Source of the DNA: Streptomyces sp. DT2A-34
GTDB taxonomy: Bacteria > Actinomycetota > Actinomycetes > Streptomycetales > Streptomycetaceae
Direction of reading: 5' to 3'
NCBI RefSeq assembly: GCF_030499515.1
Contig: NZ_JASTWJ010000001.1
Location: forward strand, 6,800,001 to 6,864,000
Length of the DNA stretch: 64,000 nucleotides
In this document: one piece after another, positions 25,235 through 37,200 of the stretch
Layout: each line of letters opens with the position of its first letter
How positions within the stretch are numbered: the first letter of the stretch is position 1
Translations under genes and position numbers: made by a program
Notes under the pieces: generated by a model
The model's input: only the letters and a program-made list of their open reading frames with translations
Told to the model about the DNA's origin: nothing
Databases searched by the model: none

Positions 25235-26074
25235 ATGGATTCCGTTGAGGTTGACGCCTATCTCAGCCGCCTGGGGGTCGAGCACCCGGCGTGGCCGACC
25301 GTGGACGTGCTGCGCGAGCTGCATCTGCGCCATCTGCAGACCGTGCCCTTCGAGAACCTGTCGATCCACCTCGGCGAGGAGATCGTGCTGGAGGAGAAGC
25401 GGCTGCTGGACAAGGTGGTGGGGGCTGGGCGGGGCGGGTTCTGCTACGAACTGAACGGGGCGTTCGCGACGTTGCTCACCGCGCTGGGTTTCGACGTGAC
25501 GCTGCTCGCGGCACGGGTCCACGGGAAGGAGGGCCGGCTCGGGATTCCCTACGACCACATGGCGCTGAAGGTGCGGACGGTGGACGGGGGCACATGGCTG
25601 GCGGACGTCGGTTTCGGGGCGCACAGTCACTATCCGCTGGCGTTCGAGGCGCGGGGCGAGCAGGTCGACCCGGCGGGTGTGTTCCGGATCGTCGAGGCAG
25701 GGCCGGACTCGGCCGGGGTGCGCGGTGGGCACGACGTGGCGGAGGCGGCGGACCTGGACGTCGTCATGGACGGCAGACCCGAGTACCGGCTGGAGCGGCG
25801 GCCGCGGGTGCTCGGCGACTTCGTGGCCGGGGCGTGGTGGCACAGCACCTCGCCGGGCTCGCACTTCACACAGTCGCTGGTGTGCTCGCGGGTGACGGAG
25901 GAGGGAGGGCGGATCACGCTCAGCGGGCGCACGTTCAAGGAGACGGCGGCCGACGGCACGCGTGAGGAGCGGGAGGTGGGCACGGATGAGGAGGTGCTGC
26001 GGGTGTACCGGGAGCGGTTCGGGATCGAGTTGGATCAGGTGCCGACCGTGCGCAGGCCGGGGCGGGACGACTGA
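25235..26074 (+). CDS. nat: Arylamine N-acetyltransferase
   Basis: Transfers an acetyl group from acetyl-CoA to arylamines and hydrazines; some actinomycete members act in natural-product biosynthesis. The 279-residue protein has the catalytic triad in order: Cys in GRGGFCYELNGAF, His in IPYDHMALKV and Asp in WLADVGFGAHS. The N-terminal LRELHLRHLQTVPFENLSIHLGE is typical. The ATG at 25235 is four bases after the comEC stop, so the two may be cotranscribed. The length is normal for NAT. Confidence 0.93.
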   Translation: MDSVEVDAYLSRLGVEHPAWPTVDVLRELHLRHLQTVPFENLSIHLGEEIVLEEKRLLDKVVGAGRGGFCYELNGAFATLLTALGFDVTLLAARVHGKEGRLGIPYDHMALKVRTVDGGTWLADVGFGAHSHYPLAFEARGEQVDPAGVFRIVEAGPDSAGVRGGHDVAEAADLDVVMDGRPEYRLERRPRVLGDFVAGAWWHSTSPGSHFTQSLVCSRVTEEGGRITLSGRTFKETAADGTREEREVGTDEEVLRVYRERFGIELDQVPTVRRPGRDD

Positions 26075-26102
26075 TACGGGAGCGGGGCTCCTCGGGGGAG
26101 GA

Positions 26103-26183
26103 GGCAGCTCAGATCGCTCAGGCAGCTCAGGCAGCTCAGGCAGCTCAGGCAGCTCAGGCCGCCAAGGCCGCCAAGGCCGTTCA
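26103..26183. repeat. 9-bp tandem repeat, nine units
   Basis: Units of GGCAGCTCA in constant phase: 26103, 26112 (variant GATCGCTCA), 26121, 26130, 26139, 26148, then GGCCGCCAA at 26157 and 26166 and GGCCGTTCA at 26175. One frame would read Ala-Ala-Gln repeats into the next gene, but no start codon exists upstream in that frame, so translation is not supported. Confidence 0.9.
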
Positions 26184-26271
26184 GGGCTACTCGGGGCCAC
26201 GCGGGGCGGCTCGTGCGGGGCCCGGCACCCCGGCACGGGTTCGACACTCGTGGGTGGCTGAGAATTGCTCC

Positions 26272-26517
26272 GTGAGCGATGTGAGACATGTGCTGGTGCT
26301 GCCCGATCGTGACGCGGCGGAGGAGGTCGTGGGGGCGCTCGGGGAGCGGTTCGGGATCGATGAGGAGCCGCGGCTGGTGCGGGATGCGCTGGCCGGGGAG
26401 GACGATGCCGAGGATGCGCAGTGGTTGGTGGTGCTGCGGGACGAGCAAGGGCGGTTGGATCCGGGGGAGCTGGACGAGTTCGCCGGTGAGTGGGACGGCT
26501 GGCGGGAGGAGCCGTAG
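26272..26517 (+). CDS. Small acidic hypothetical protein (81 aa)
   Basis: Begins MSDVRHVLVLPDRDAAEEVVGALGERFG, followed by EDAQWLVVLRDEQGRLDPGELDEFAGEWDGW. The pattern suggests a small alpha/beta fold. No known motif. The GTG at 26272 is preferred over the GTG at 26254, because GAGAAT lies six bases before it in the leaderless spacing. Flanked on both sides by short tandem repeats. Confidence 0.72.
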   Translation: MSDVRHVLVLPDRDAAEEVVGALGERFGIDEEPRLVRDALAGEDDAEDAQWLVVLRDEQGRLDPGELDEFAGEWDGWREEP

Positions 26518-26527
26518 ACCGATCGTT

Positions 26528-26580
26528 GCCGCCTGCCGCCTGCCGCCTGCCGCCTGCCGCCTGCCGCCTGCCGCCTGCCG
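26528..26580. repeat. 7-bp tandem repeat (GCCGCCT x 7.5)
   Basis: Seven perfect copies of GCCGCCT from 26528 plus GCCG. From about 26615 to 26750 a looser series of CAGGCGCA/CAGGTTCAGGCG motifs follows. Together these fill the 287-bp gap before holA. A unit of seven does not keep a reading frame, which argues against coding. Confidence 0.92.
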
Positions 26581-26804
26581 CTGTCGGGGCCCGGGCCAGT
26601 GCGGTGACGGTGCTGGTGCCGCCCCAAGCCAGGCGCAGGTTCAGGCGCGGGCGCGGGCCGGCGGTGGCCCAGGCCACGCTCAGGTTCAGGCGCGGCCCAG
26701 ACGCAGGCCCAGGCGCACGTCCAGGCGCACGGCCAGGCGCGGCCGCAGGTCGGCGTAGACCCGGGCGAGCCGCGTTGTCAGTGGCCCGTGCCATGCTTGT
26801 CGTG

Positions 26805-27794
26805 ATGGCCAGGAAGACTGCTGCTGACGACCTCCTCGCTCCCGTGACCCTCGCCGTGGGTCAGGAGGAGCTGCTGCTCGATCGTGCCGTGCGGGAGGTG
26901 GTGGTTGCCGCCAGGGCCGCCGATGCCGACACGGATGTGCGGGATCTGACCCCGGACCAGTTGCAGCCCGGCACGCTGGCCGAGTTGACCAGCCCCTCGC
27001 TGTTCGCGGAGCGCAAGGTCGTGGTCGTGCGCGATGCGCAGGATCTGTCGGCCGACACGATCAAGGACGTGACGGCGTATCTGGGGTCGCCGGCCGAGGA
27101 GATCACCCTGGTGCTGCTGCACGCCGGTGGGGTCAAGGGCAAGAAGCTCCTCGACGCGGCGCGCAAGGCGGGGGCGCGGGAGGTGGCGTGCCCGAAGATG
27201 ACCAAGCCGGCGGATCGGCTCGCGTTCGTGCGCGGTGAGTTCCGGGCGACCGGGCGGTCCGCGACGCCCGAGGCCTGTCAGGCGCTGGTCGACGCCGTCG
27301 GGAGTGATCTGCGGGAGCTGGCGTCCGCGGTGAGTCAGTTGGTCGCCGATGTCGAGGGGACGATCGACGAGGCCGTCGTCGGGCGGTACTACACCGGCCG
27401 CGCCGAGGCGTCGAGCTTCACCGTTGCCGACCGGGCGGTCGAGGGGCGGGCGGCGGAGGCGCTGGAGGCGCTGCGGTGGTCCCTCGCCACGGGCGTGGCG
27501 CCTGTCTTGATCACCAGCGCGCTTGCGCAGGGCGTACGGGCCATCGGCAAGCTGTCCTCCGCACGCGGTGGACGCCCCGCCGACCTCGCTCGCGAGCTGG
27601 GCATGCCGCCCTGGAAGATCGACCGCGTCCGGCAGCAGATGCGGGGGTGGACGCCCGACGGAGTGGCGGCCGCTCTGCAGGCGGTCGCCGAGGCCGACGC
27701 CGGTGTGAAGGGCGGCGGGGACGACCCCGGGTACGCCCTGGAGAAGGCGGTCGTGGCGATCGCGCGGGCGGCGCGGTCCAGGGGACGCGGTTGA
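26805..27794 (+). CDS. holA: DNA polymerase III delta subunit
   Basis: Clamp-loader subunit that opens the sliding clamp at the replication fork. About 329 residues. It starts MARKTAADDLLAPVTLAVGQEELLLDRAV, followed by DLTPDQLQPGTLAELTSPSLFAERKVVVV, VTAYLGSPAEEITLVLLH and the C-terminal LITSALAQGVRAIGKLSS with LGMPPWKIDRVRQQMRGW. The layout fits the HolA family (domain III at the C-terminus). An ATG at 26793 would add four residues. Proximity to comEC and rpsT is the standard bacterial arrangement. Confidence 0.94.
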   Translation: MARKTAADDLLAPVTLAVGQEELLLDRAVREVVVAARAADADTDVRDLTPDQLQPGTLAELTSPSLFAERKVVVVRDAQDLSADTIKDVTAYLGSPAEEITLVLLHAGGVKGKKLLDAARKAGAREVACPKMTKPADRLAFVRGEFRATGRSATPEACQALVDAVGSDLRELASAVSQLVADVEGTIDEAVVGRYYTGRAEASSFTVADRAVEGRAAEALEALRWSLATGVAPVLITSALAQGVRAIGKLSSARGGRPADLARELGMPPWKIDRVRQQMRGWTPDGVAAALQAVAEADAGVKGGGDDPGYALEKAVVAIARAARSRGRG

Positions 27795-27914
27795 CCGGCG
27801 CCGCGGGCGCGCTCCGGCCATGATCCAGTGGCCGTCGTAGCGACTGCGAGGACAATCGTGCGTGCAGCCTGAAATCGCCGAGCATGATCGACAGATGGAA
27901 AGGTGGCGATCGGT

Positions 27915-28310
27915 ATGGCTGAACACCCGCACGCACAGCTCGTCCGCAAGGGCTACGAGGCCTTCTCCCGCGGTGACATGGACACTCTGCGCACCCTGCT
28001 GACGGGGGACGCCACGCATCACTTCCCGGGCGAACACCCGCTGGCGGGCGACCACAAGGGCCAGGACGCGTGTGTCCAGATGTACCAGCGGCTCTTCGAG
28101 GAGTCGGGCGGGACGCTGAACGTCGAGCTGCGTCAGCTCTTCGTCGACGGCCGTGGACACGTGATGGCCGTGCACCACTCCACGGCCGAGCGTCAGGGCA
28201 AGCACCTGGATCTGGACGGCGGCATCGTCTTCCGGATCGTCGGCGACAAGGCCAGTGACCTCGACGAGTGCGTCGACGACATCGACAAGCTCAACGACTT
28301 CTGGTCGTGA
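27915..28310 (+). CDS. NTF2-like (SnoaL-type) protein, copy 1 (131 aa)
   Basis: Small alpha+beta barrel protein. MAEHPHAQLVRKGYEAFSRGDMDTLRTLLTGDATHHFPGEHPL is the typical opening of the SnoaL/ketosteroid-isomerase fold, with DGRGHVMAVHHSTAERQGK and IVFRIVGDKASDLDE later. These proteins may be enzymes or simple ligand binders; catalytic residues cannot be assigned with confidence. A close paralogue lies 122 bp downstream, and the first 51 bp of the two genes are identical. ATG 27915 is used; a GTG at 27903 is in frame. Confidence 0.88.
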   Translation: MAEHPHAQLVRKGYEAFSRGDMDTLRTLLTGDATHHFPGEHPLAGDHKGQDACVQMYQRLFEESGGTLNVELRQLFVDGRGHVMAVHHSTAERQGKHLDLDGGIVFRIVGDKASDLDECVDDIDKLNDFWS

Positions 28311-28432
28311 ACCCTGCCCGCTCGTGACCATGGCCCCGCCGCCTCTTGATCCACTGGCCTTCGCCCCTCCGCAGAGGAGAATCAGGGGTATCAGCCGTAA
28401 CGTACCGATGCGACGGAGAGGTGGCGGTCGCC

Positions 28433-28828
28433 ATGGCTGAACACCCGCACGCACAGCTCGTCCGCAAGGGCTACGAGGCCTTCACACGGGGCGACATGGA
28501 TGCCCTGCGTGGGCTGATGACCGGGGACTGCACGCACCACGTACCCGGAAGCCACCCGCTGGCGGGCGACTTCAAGGGGCAGGACGCGTGCATCGACATG
28601 TACCGTCGGCTCTTCGAGGAGACCAACGGAACGATTCAGGTCGATCTTCGCAGCATTCTCGTCGACGGGCGTGGGCACGCGGTCTCCGTGCACCGCTTCC
28701 AGGCCGATCGGAACGACAAGCACCTCGACGAGAACGGAGCCCTTGTCTTCCGGATCGTCGGGGACAAGATGACCGACATCGACGAGTGCATCGAGGACAT
28801 CGACCAGAGCGACGACTTCTGGGGTTGA
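28433..28828 (+). CDS. NTF2-like (SnoaL-type) protein, copy 2 (131 aa)
   Basis: Same length as copy 1 and identical to it for the first 17 codons, then diverged (GDMDALRGLMTGDCTHHVPGSHPLAGDFKGQ). The sequence before the ATG is also alike (GAGAGGTGGCGGTCGCC against GGAAAGGTGGCGATCGGT), so the ribosome-binding region was duplicated too. The perfect 5' block next to a diverged body suggests recent gene conversion or selection on translation start. A strong hairpin follows. Confidence 0.88.
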   Translation: MAEHPHAQLVRKGYEAFTRGDMDALRGLMTGDCTHHVPGSHPLAGDFKGQDACIDMYRRLFEETNGTIQVDLRSILVDGRGHAVSVHRFQADRNDKHLDENGALVFRIVGDKMTDIDECIEDIDQSDDFWG

Positions 28829-28851
28829 CGGTCGACAGCCGGCCGCGCATG

Positions 28852-28900
28852 CCGAAGGCCCGGTCTCCGTCCTGGGGAAGGATGGAGACCGGGCCTTCGG
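28852..28900. terminator. Large hairpin between NTF2-like gene and rpsT
   Basis: CCGAAGGCCCGGTCTCC (28852-28868) pairs perfectly with GGAGACCGGGCCTTCGG (28884-28900): a 17-bp stem with a 15-nt loop. It lies between convergent genes and may act in both directions; there is no T-run. Confidence 0.75.
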
Positions 28901-29018
28901 TTGAAGCTGCTGAGCCCGTTCCCGCGTGGCGAACGCAGGCCGCGAACGAGCTCGGGGTGCCGGACGGGAGCGGATGAGAGAGGGCCCGCTCGATTCCCTC
29001 CGGCGGTCAAATCAAGTG

Positions 29019-29285
29019 TCAGCCCTTGAGGGCAGCGACCTTCGAAGCCAGCGCCGACTTCTTGTTGGCAGCCTGGTTCTTGTGGATGACGCCCTTCGAG
29101 ACGGCCTTGTCGAGCGCACGCGACGCGGCGCGCTGGTACTCGGTGGCCTTCTCGACGTCACCCGCGGCAGCGGCCTCGCGGGCCTTGCGGATCGCGGTCT
29201 TCAGGGAGGACTTGACGGCCTTGTTGCGCAGCCGAGCCTTCTCGTTGGTCTTGATCCGCTTGATCTGGGACTTGATGTTCGCCAC
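29019..29285 (-). CDS. rpsT: 30S ribosomal protein S20
   Basis: Binds 16S rRNA early in small-subunit assembly. The 88-residue basic, helical protein starts [18 protein letters not shown] and contains [18 protein letters not shown] and [19 protein letters not shown], all typical of S20. The start is a GTG with AAAAGG upstream. It is divergent from lepA across 241 bp that carries their promoters. Confidence 0.98.
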   Translation of the reverse strand: MANIKSQIKRIKTNEKARLRNKAVKSSLKTAIRKAREAAAAGDVEKATEYQRAASRALDKAVSKGVIHKNQAANKKSALASKVAALKG

Positions 29286-29526
29286 GAATGAGCCTTTTCA
29301 GGTTCAGGCACGGAGCCAGGAGCCTCCCCCAGGGGAGACCAGGTCCCGTGCCAGGTGATTTCTTGAGGATGTGCCTCGCGCTGAGAGGGCATGAGACACA
29401 GCCCCCCACACTACCAGCGGCTCGGCGGACGGCCCAAAACGGTCCCCGGTCGCCGCCCGTGGGACCATGGAAGCTACGTATCGATCCGACCCGAGGCATA
29501 AGGCGCCTCAAGAGACAGGACCCTGC

Positions 29527-31395
29527 GTGCCCGCGACCCCTAACAATGTGCCCGAGCCGAGCCGTACCGACCCGGCTCTGATCCGCAATTTCTGCATCAT
29601 CGCGCACATCGACCACGGCAAGTCCACGCTCGCCGACCGGATGCTCCAGCTGACCGGTGTGGTCGAGCAGCGGCAGATGCGTGCTCAGTACCTCGACCGG
29701 ATGGACATCGAGCGTGAGCGCGGTATCACGATCAAGTCCCAGGCGGTGCGGCTGCCGTGGGCTCCCACCCACGACAAGAGCAATACGCACATCCTCAACA
29801 TGATCGACACCCCGGGGCACGTCGACTTCACCTACGAGGTCTCCCGGTCGCTCGCCGCCTGCGAGGGGACCATCCTCCTCGTCGACGCCGCCCAGGGCAT
29901 CGAGGCCCAGACCCTCGCCAACCTCTACCTGGCGATGGAGAACGACCTCACGATCATCCCCGTGCTGAACAAGATCGACCTGCCGGCCGCGCAGCCCGAG
30001 AAGTTCGCCGAGGAGCTCGCCAACCTGGTCGGCTGCGAGCCCGACGACGTCCTGCGGGTCTCCGCCAAGACCGGTGTCGGCGTCGACGCGCTGCTCGACA
30101 GGGTGGTCAAGGAGGTCCCCGCGCCGGTCGGCGTCAAGGACGCCCCCGCCCGCGCGATGATCTTCGACTCGGTCTACGACTCCTACCGGGGCGTGGTCAC
30201 ATACGTCCGTGTCATCGACGGCCAGCTCAACAAGCGCGAGCGCATCAAGATGATGTCGACCGGCGCCACGCACGAGCTGCTGGAGATCGGGACGAACTCG
30301 CCCGAGATGCTGTCCGCGGACGGCCTCGGCGTCGGCGAGGTGGGCTACCTCATCACCGGTGTGAAGGACGTCCGCCAGTCCAAGGTCGGTGACACCGTCA
30401 CCAGCCAGCAGAAGGGCGCGACGGAGGCCCTCGGCGGGTACAAGGACCCGAAGCCCATGGTCTTCTCCGGGCTCTATCCGCTGGACGGCTCCGACTACCC
30501 CGAGCTGCGCGAGGCCCTGGACAAGCTCCAGCTCAACGACGCCGCGCTGGTCTACGAGCCGGAGACCTCCGCCGCGCTCGGCTTCGGCTTCCGCGTCGGC
30601 TTCCTCGGCCTGCTGCACCTCGACGTGATCCGCGAGCGGCTGGAGCGCGAGTTCGGGCTCGACCTGATCGCGACCGCGCCCAACGTGGTCTACCGGGTGG
30701 TGATGGAGGACGGCACCGAGCACACCGTCACCAACCCGAGCGAGTTCCCCGAGGGCAAGATCAACGAGGTGTACGAGCCCGTCGTACGCGCCACGATCCT
30801 CGCGCCGACCGAGTTCATCGGCTCGATCATGGAGCTGTGCCAGACCCGGCGCGGCACCCTCCTCGGCATGGACTACCTGTCCGAGGACCGGGTCGAGATC
30901 CGCTACACCCTGCCGCTCGCCGAGATCGTCTTCGACTTCTTCGACCAGCTGAAGTCCAAGACCCGCGGCTACGCCTCGCTGGACTACGAGCCCACCGGTG
31001 AGCAGACCTCCAGCCTGGTCAAGGTCGACATCCTGCTGCACGGCGACAAGGTCGACGCCTTCTCCGCGATCACCCACAAGGACGCGGCGTACGCGTACGG
31101 CGTACGGCTCGTCGCCAAGCTGCGCGAGCTCATCCCGCGGCAGGCCTTCGAGGTGCCCATCCAGGCCGCCATCGGCTCCCGGGTCATCGCCCGCGAGACC
31201 ATCCGCGCCATCCGCAAGGACGTCCTCGCCAAGTGCTACGGCGGCGACATCTCCCGTAAGCGCAAGCTGCTGGAGAAGCAGAAGGAAGGCAAGAAGCGGA
31301 TGAAGATGGTGGGTTCCGTGGAGGTTCCGCAGGAGGCCTTCATCGCCGTACTGAGCAGCGATGACAGCGCGGGGTCGGGCAAGGGCAAGAAGTAA
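29527..31395 (+). CDS. lepA: Elongation factor 4 (LepA)
   Basis: Ribosome-dependent GTPase that can back-translocate tRNAs and helps 30S biogenesis. The 622-residue protein has the G motifs: [16 protein letters not shown] (P-loop), [10 protein letters not shown] (switch), [12 protein letters not shown], and NKIDLP. It also has the domain III/V segments and the LepA-specific C-terminal region ([22 protein letters not shown]). GTG 29527 gives the normal length; the frame is open for 60 bp upstream but without a better start. Confidence 0.97.
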   Translation: MPATPNNVPEPSRTDPALIRNFCIIAHIDHGKSTLADRMLQLTGVVEQRQMRAQYLDRMDIERERGITIKSQAVRLPWAPTHDKSNTHILNMIDTPGHVDFTYEVSRSLAACEGTILLVDAAQGIEAQTLANLYLAMENDLTIIPVLNKIDLPAAQPEKFAEELANLVGCEPDDVLRVSAKTGVGVDALLDRVVKEVPAPVGVKDAPARAMIFDSVYDSYRGVVTYVRVIDGQLNKRERIKMMSTGATHELLEIGTNSPEMLSADGLGVGEVGYLITGVKDVRQSKVGDTVTSQQKGATEALGGYKDPKPMVFSGLYPLDGSDYPELREALDKLQLNDAALVYEPETSAALGFGFRVGFLGLLHLDVIRERLEREFGLDLIATAPNVVYRVVMEDGTEHTVTNPSEFPEGKINEVYEPVVRATILAPTEFIGSIMELCQTRRGTLLGMDYLSEDRVEIRYTLPLAEIVFDFFDQLKSKTRGYASLDYEPTGEQTSSLVKVDILLHGDKVDAFSAITHKDAAYAYGVRLVAKLRELIPRQAFEVPIQAAIGSRVIARETIRAIRKDVLAKCYGGDISRKRKLLEKQKEGKKRMKMVGSVEVPQEAFIAVLSSDDSAGSGKGKK

Positions 31396-31433
31396 CCGCC
31401 GGTAACACGGGGTGGCCTGGCAAACCGGTGCAA

Positions 31434-31469
31434 CAGGGGTCCGTCGTACGCAAGTGCGGCGGGCCCCTG
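31434..31469 (+). terminator. Terminator hairpin after lepA
   Basis: CAGGGGTCCGTCG (31434-31446) pairs with CGGCGGGCCCCTG (31457-31469): 13 bp with two G-U pairs and a 10-nt loop. It is located 39 bp after the stop codon. Confidence 0.7.
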
Positions 31470-31563
31470 CGTGTGCAGCGGGTAGGTCTCTGGAGGAAGT
31501 GACAGGCCGCCGCCCCTTACGGGGTGGCCGGTCGACCTTTACTCTGATCCCTGCTCGATAGTT

Positions 31564-31591
31564 ACTCGCGAGTTAAACAACGGCTCGCGAG
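31564..31591. promoter_or_regulatory. Two palindromic operator-like sites before the acyl-CoA synthetase gene
   Basis: ACTCGCGAGT (31564-31573) is a perfect palindrome and CTCGCGAG (31584-31591) repeats its core. Centres are 19 bp apart, about two helical turns. A GATAGT hexamer just upstream could be the -10. This spacing suits two dimers of a TetR-type repressor, as often found before fatty-acid genes; the regulator is not in the window. Confidence 0.6.
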
Positions 31592-31668
31592 TGAAAACCG
31601 CCGTAATGAGTCGGCTGAAGAGCCGGCTATTTGAGCCAGCCGCACAGTCGCGGGCCCCGGAGGATGTC

Positions 31669-33543
<1,875 letters not shown>

Positions 33544-33570
33544 CGCGAGAGTGGAGGGGTGGCGGGGACC

Positions 33571-33622
33571 GTCGGCGGCTGCGGGTTCGTCGTGGCTGGT
33601 CGCGCAGTTCCCCGCGCCCCTT
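33571..33622. repeat. Dispersed Streptomyces intergenic repeat, copy A
   Basis: The segment GTGGCTGGTCGCGCAGTTCC and the following CCGCGCCCCTT are the reverse complement of a GGGGCGCGGGG...GCGCGACCAGCCAC element. The same element appears at 54463-54536 in the other direction. GC-rich and without coding signals. Confidence 0.7.
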
Positions 33623-33627
33623 CAGGG

Positions 33628-34191
33628 TCAGAGCAGTTGCCGTTCGCCTGCCAGGTGCCGTAGCTCCCGGATCTGGTTGCGCAGCTTCGCCATGTCCGGT
33701 GGGTCCTGCCCGTCCAGCTCTTTCTCCAGGGCGGCCAACCGTATGAGGAACTCGGCGCTGTGCGTCGGTTTCCGGGCCAGTTGCTGGTTCTTGCGGTGCA
33801 GGTCGAGGAAGACGCTGACCTTCGCGCGCAGTACCCACGGATCGAACGGCTTGGTCAAGTAGTCCGCGGCGCCTGTCGCGTAGCCGCGGAAGGCGTAGCC
33901 GGGGTCGTCCTCCGCGCCGGTCAGGAAGATGATCGGGACGTCCTTGGTCTGGTCGAGCCGTTTGATGTTCGTGGCGGTCTCGAAGCCGTCCATGCCCGGC
34001 ATGCGGACGTCGAGCAGGACCAGCGCGAAGCGTTGCCGGAGCAGCGCCTTCATCGCCTCCTCGCCCGAACGCGCGCGCACGAGCGGCTCGTTGAGGGACC
34101 CCAGGACGGCCTCCAGCGCGATCAGGTTGTCCTCCATGTCGTCGACGAGGAGGATGCCGGCACGCTCGTCGGTCGTTGCCTCAGCGCTCAT
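33628..34191 (-). CDS. Response regulator with C-terminal helical extension
   Basis: Receiver domain at residues 10-130: GILLVDDMEDNLIAL with the acidic pair, ALVLLDVRMPGMDGFE with the phospho-acceptor Asp, IIFLTGAEDD with the Thr, and DYLTKPFDPW with the Lys. The C-terminal 50 residues are helical (FLIRLAALEKELDG, LRNQIRELRHLAGERQL) and hold no DNA-binding domain, so output is probably through protein contacts. It starts 12 bp after the poly-HAMP kinase gene, with which it should be cotranscribed and paired. Confidence 0.93.
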   Translation of the reverse strand: MSAEATTDERAGILLVDDMEDNLIALEAVLGSLNEPLVRARSGEEAMKALLRQRFALVLLDVRMPGMDGFETATNIKRLDQTKDVPIIFLTGAEDDPGYAFRGYATGAADYLTKPFDPWVLRAKVSVFLDLHRKNQQLARKPTHSAEFLIRLAALEKELDGQDPPDMAKLRNQIRELRHLAGERQLL

Positions 34192-34203
34192 GGTGAAGTG
34201 GCC

Positions 34204-37200
34204 TCATTCGGTGATCGTCGGCGGGACGACCTCTTCCTCGTCGGAAGTGCTCGGTCCCGGTACTGCGGTGTGGTCCGGCGTCGCTGTACGCCCTTCCGTC
34301 TCCGCGCCCTCGGGGTCCAGGAGGTCGCAGACGACGGTCAGGAGCTGATCCACGTCCACCGGCTTCGGTACGTAGTCGTTGGCGCCCCGCGCGATGGATT
34401 TCTCCCGGTCTCCGGGCATGGCCTTCGCGGTCAGCGCGACGATGGGCAGGTCCGCCCAGCGCGGGGTGCGGCGGATGGCGGAGATCGTCTCGTAGCCGTC
34501 CATCTCCGGCATCATGATGTCCATCAGGACGAGTTCGACGTCCGGGTTCCGCTCCAGTGTCTCGATGCCCTCACGGCCGTTCTCGGCGTACAGGACCGGC
34601 ATGCCGACCCGGCCCAGGACATGGGTGAGCGCGAAGACGTTGCGGATGTCGTCGTCCACTATCAACACCCGTCGGCCCGGCAGTACCCGGCCCGCGCGGC
34701 CCGTCTGCCACGCCTCCAGCTTGGTCGGTGTCGGCCAGGCGTCCTCCGCGTCGTGGCTGTTCGAGAAGCGCTCGGTCGACAGCTGCTCCGGCACCGGCAG
34801 CGGACGGTCCTCGGGCACCGGGCCGGTCGCCGCGTGGCCGGGGCTGACGACCGGGACGTACAGCGTGAACGTGGAGCCCCTGCCGGGCTGGCTCTCGGCG
34901 ACGATACGGCCGCCCAGCAGGCCCGCGATCTCCCGGCTGATGGACAGGCCGAGGCCCGTGCCGCCGTACTTGCGGTTGGTCGTGCCGTCGGCCTGCTGGA
35001 ACGCCTCGAAGATCACCGGAAGCTTCTCCGGCGCGATGCCGATACCGGTGTCGGACACCGCGAACGCGATCACCTCGTCGCCCTCGCGGACGTAGTGGTG
35101 CTCGGGGTCCTTGACCCGGTTCACCCGCAGCTCCACCCGGCCGCTCGCGGTGAACTTGATCGCGTTCGAGAGCAGGTTGCGCAGGATCTGCTGGAGGCGC
35201 TGCTCGTCCGAGTACATCTCGCGCGGCACGTCCTCGCCGACCGCCACCTCGAAGGCGAGCCCCCGGTCCAGGGTGAGCGGGCGGAAGGTGGCGTGGACGT
35301 AGTCCAGCAGCTTGATGAGCGGCAGCCTCTTCGGGCGTACGTCCATCCGGCCCGCCTCGATCTTCGACAGGTCGAGGATGTCGTTGATCAGCTGGAGCAG
35401 GTCCGAGCCGGAGCGGTGGATCGTCGTCGCGAACTGCACCTCCTGGTCGGAGAGACGGCCGTCCGGGTTGTCCGACAGCAGCCTCGCCAGGATCAGCAGT
35501 GAGTTCAAAGGCGTCCGCAGCTCGTGCGACATGTTCGCCAGGAACTCCGACTTGTACTGGGAGCTGGTCGCCAGCAGGGCCGCCTTCTCCTCCAGTTCGG
35601 CGTTGGAGCGTTGCAGCTCGGCCTGCTGCATCTGGAGTTCGTCCGAGCGTTCCTGGAGCTGCATGGCCAGGCGCTGGGACTCGCCGAGCAGGGACTCCGT
35701 GCGGGAGTTGGCGATGATCGTGTTGATCGCGACGGCGATGGTGTTCACGAACTGGTCGAAGAACGCCAGGTGCACATCGGAGAAGCGGGAGAAGGACGCC
35801 AGCTCGATCACGCCGAGGAGCTTGTCCTCGAAGAGGATCGGGATGATGACGACGCTGGTGGGGGCCGCCTCACCGAGCCCGCTGTTGATCTTGATGTAGT
35901 CCGGCGGGGCCTCCTCGACGAGGATCCGCTTCTTCTCGCGGGCCGCCTGCCGGACCAGCCCGTGCACCGGGAGGCCGCCGGTCTCGATGGTCGTGCCCTG
36001 GGCCGAGCCGTACCCGGCGATGAACGCGAGTCCCTTCGCGGGAACGGCGGTGCGCAGCCCGGCGCTCTCCTCGTCCGGGTCGGCCAGGAAGAACGCCCCG
36101 TACTGGGCGTTGACCAGCGGCGTCAGCTCGCGCAGCAGCAGGTCGGCGACCTCCATCAGGTCGCGGTGGCCCTGCATCAGGGCGGCGAGGCGGGTCAGGT
36201 TGGACTCCAGCCAGTCCTTGGCGCGGGTCGTCTCGCGCAGGTTGGCCACCATCAGGTTGATGTTGTCTTTGAGCTCGGCGACCTCGCCCTGTGTCTCCAC
36301 GGTGATCGAGCGGGACATGTCGCCCTGGGCCACGGCGGAGGCGACCTCGGCGATGGCGCGGACCTGGGTGGTGAGATTCGACGCGAGTTCGTTCACGTTC
36401 GTCGTCAGGCGCTTCCAGGTGCCGTAGACGCCCTCCACCCGCGCCTGGCCGCCCAGTTGGCCCTCGGAGCCGACCTCGCGGGCCACGCGGGTGACCTCGG
36501 AGGAGAAGGAGGAGAGCGTGTCGACCATCGTGTTGATGGCGGTCTTCAGCTCCAGGATCTCGCCGCGCGCGTCCACGTCGATCTTCTTGGAGAGGTCGCC
36601 GTTGGCGACGGCGGTGGTGACCTGGGCGATGTTGCGGACCTGGGAGGTCAGGTTGTCCGCCATGTAGTTGACGTTGTCGGTCAGGTCCCGCCACACGCCG
36701 GAGACGCCCAGCACCTGCGCACGGCCGCCGAGCCGGCCGTCGGTGCCGACCTCACGGGCGACCCTCGTCACCTCGTCGGCGAAGGCGCGCAGCTGCTCCA
36801 CCATCGTGTTGACGGTGTCCTTGAGTTCGAGGATCTCGCCGCGGGCGTCGACGGTGATCTTCTTCGACAGGTCGCCGTTGGCCACGGCCGTCGTCACCTG
36901 GGCGATGTTCCGCACCTGTGAAGTCAGGTTCAGCGCCATGAAGTTGACATTGTCCGTGAGGTCCTTCCAGACGCCGCTCACCCCGCGTACCTGGGCCTGA
37001 CCACTGAGGTTGCCCTCGGTGCCGACCTCGCGGGCGACCCTCGTCACCTCGTCGGCGAAGGCGGAGAGCTGGTCCACCATCGTGTTGATGGTCGACTTGA
37101 GTTCGAGGATCTCGCCCTTCGCCTCGACCGTGATCTTCTTGCCGAGGTCGCCCTGGGCCACGGCCGTGGAGACGAGGGCGATGTTGCGGACCTGGGAGGT

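Noticed and set aside
26104..26517. N-terminal Ala-Ala-Gln extension of the 81-residue gene
   Set aside because: The repeat is open in that frame, but no ATG, GTG or TTG with a ribosome-binding site lies upstream.
26103..26580. CRISPR-like array from the short repeats near 26 kb
   Set aside because: Units are 7 and 9 bp with no spacers, and there are no cas genes; these are simple tandem repeats.
31591..31668. Upstream in-frame start of the acyl-CoA synthetase at 31591
   Set aside because: It falls in the palindromic operator and lacks a ribosome-binding site; GTG 31669 has GGAGG at ideal spacing.
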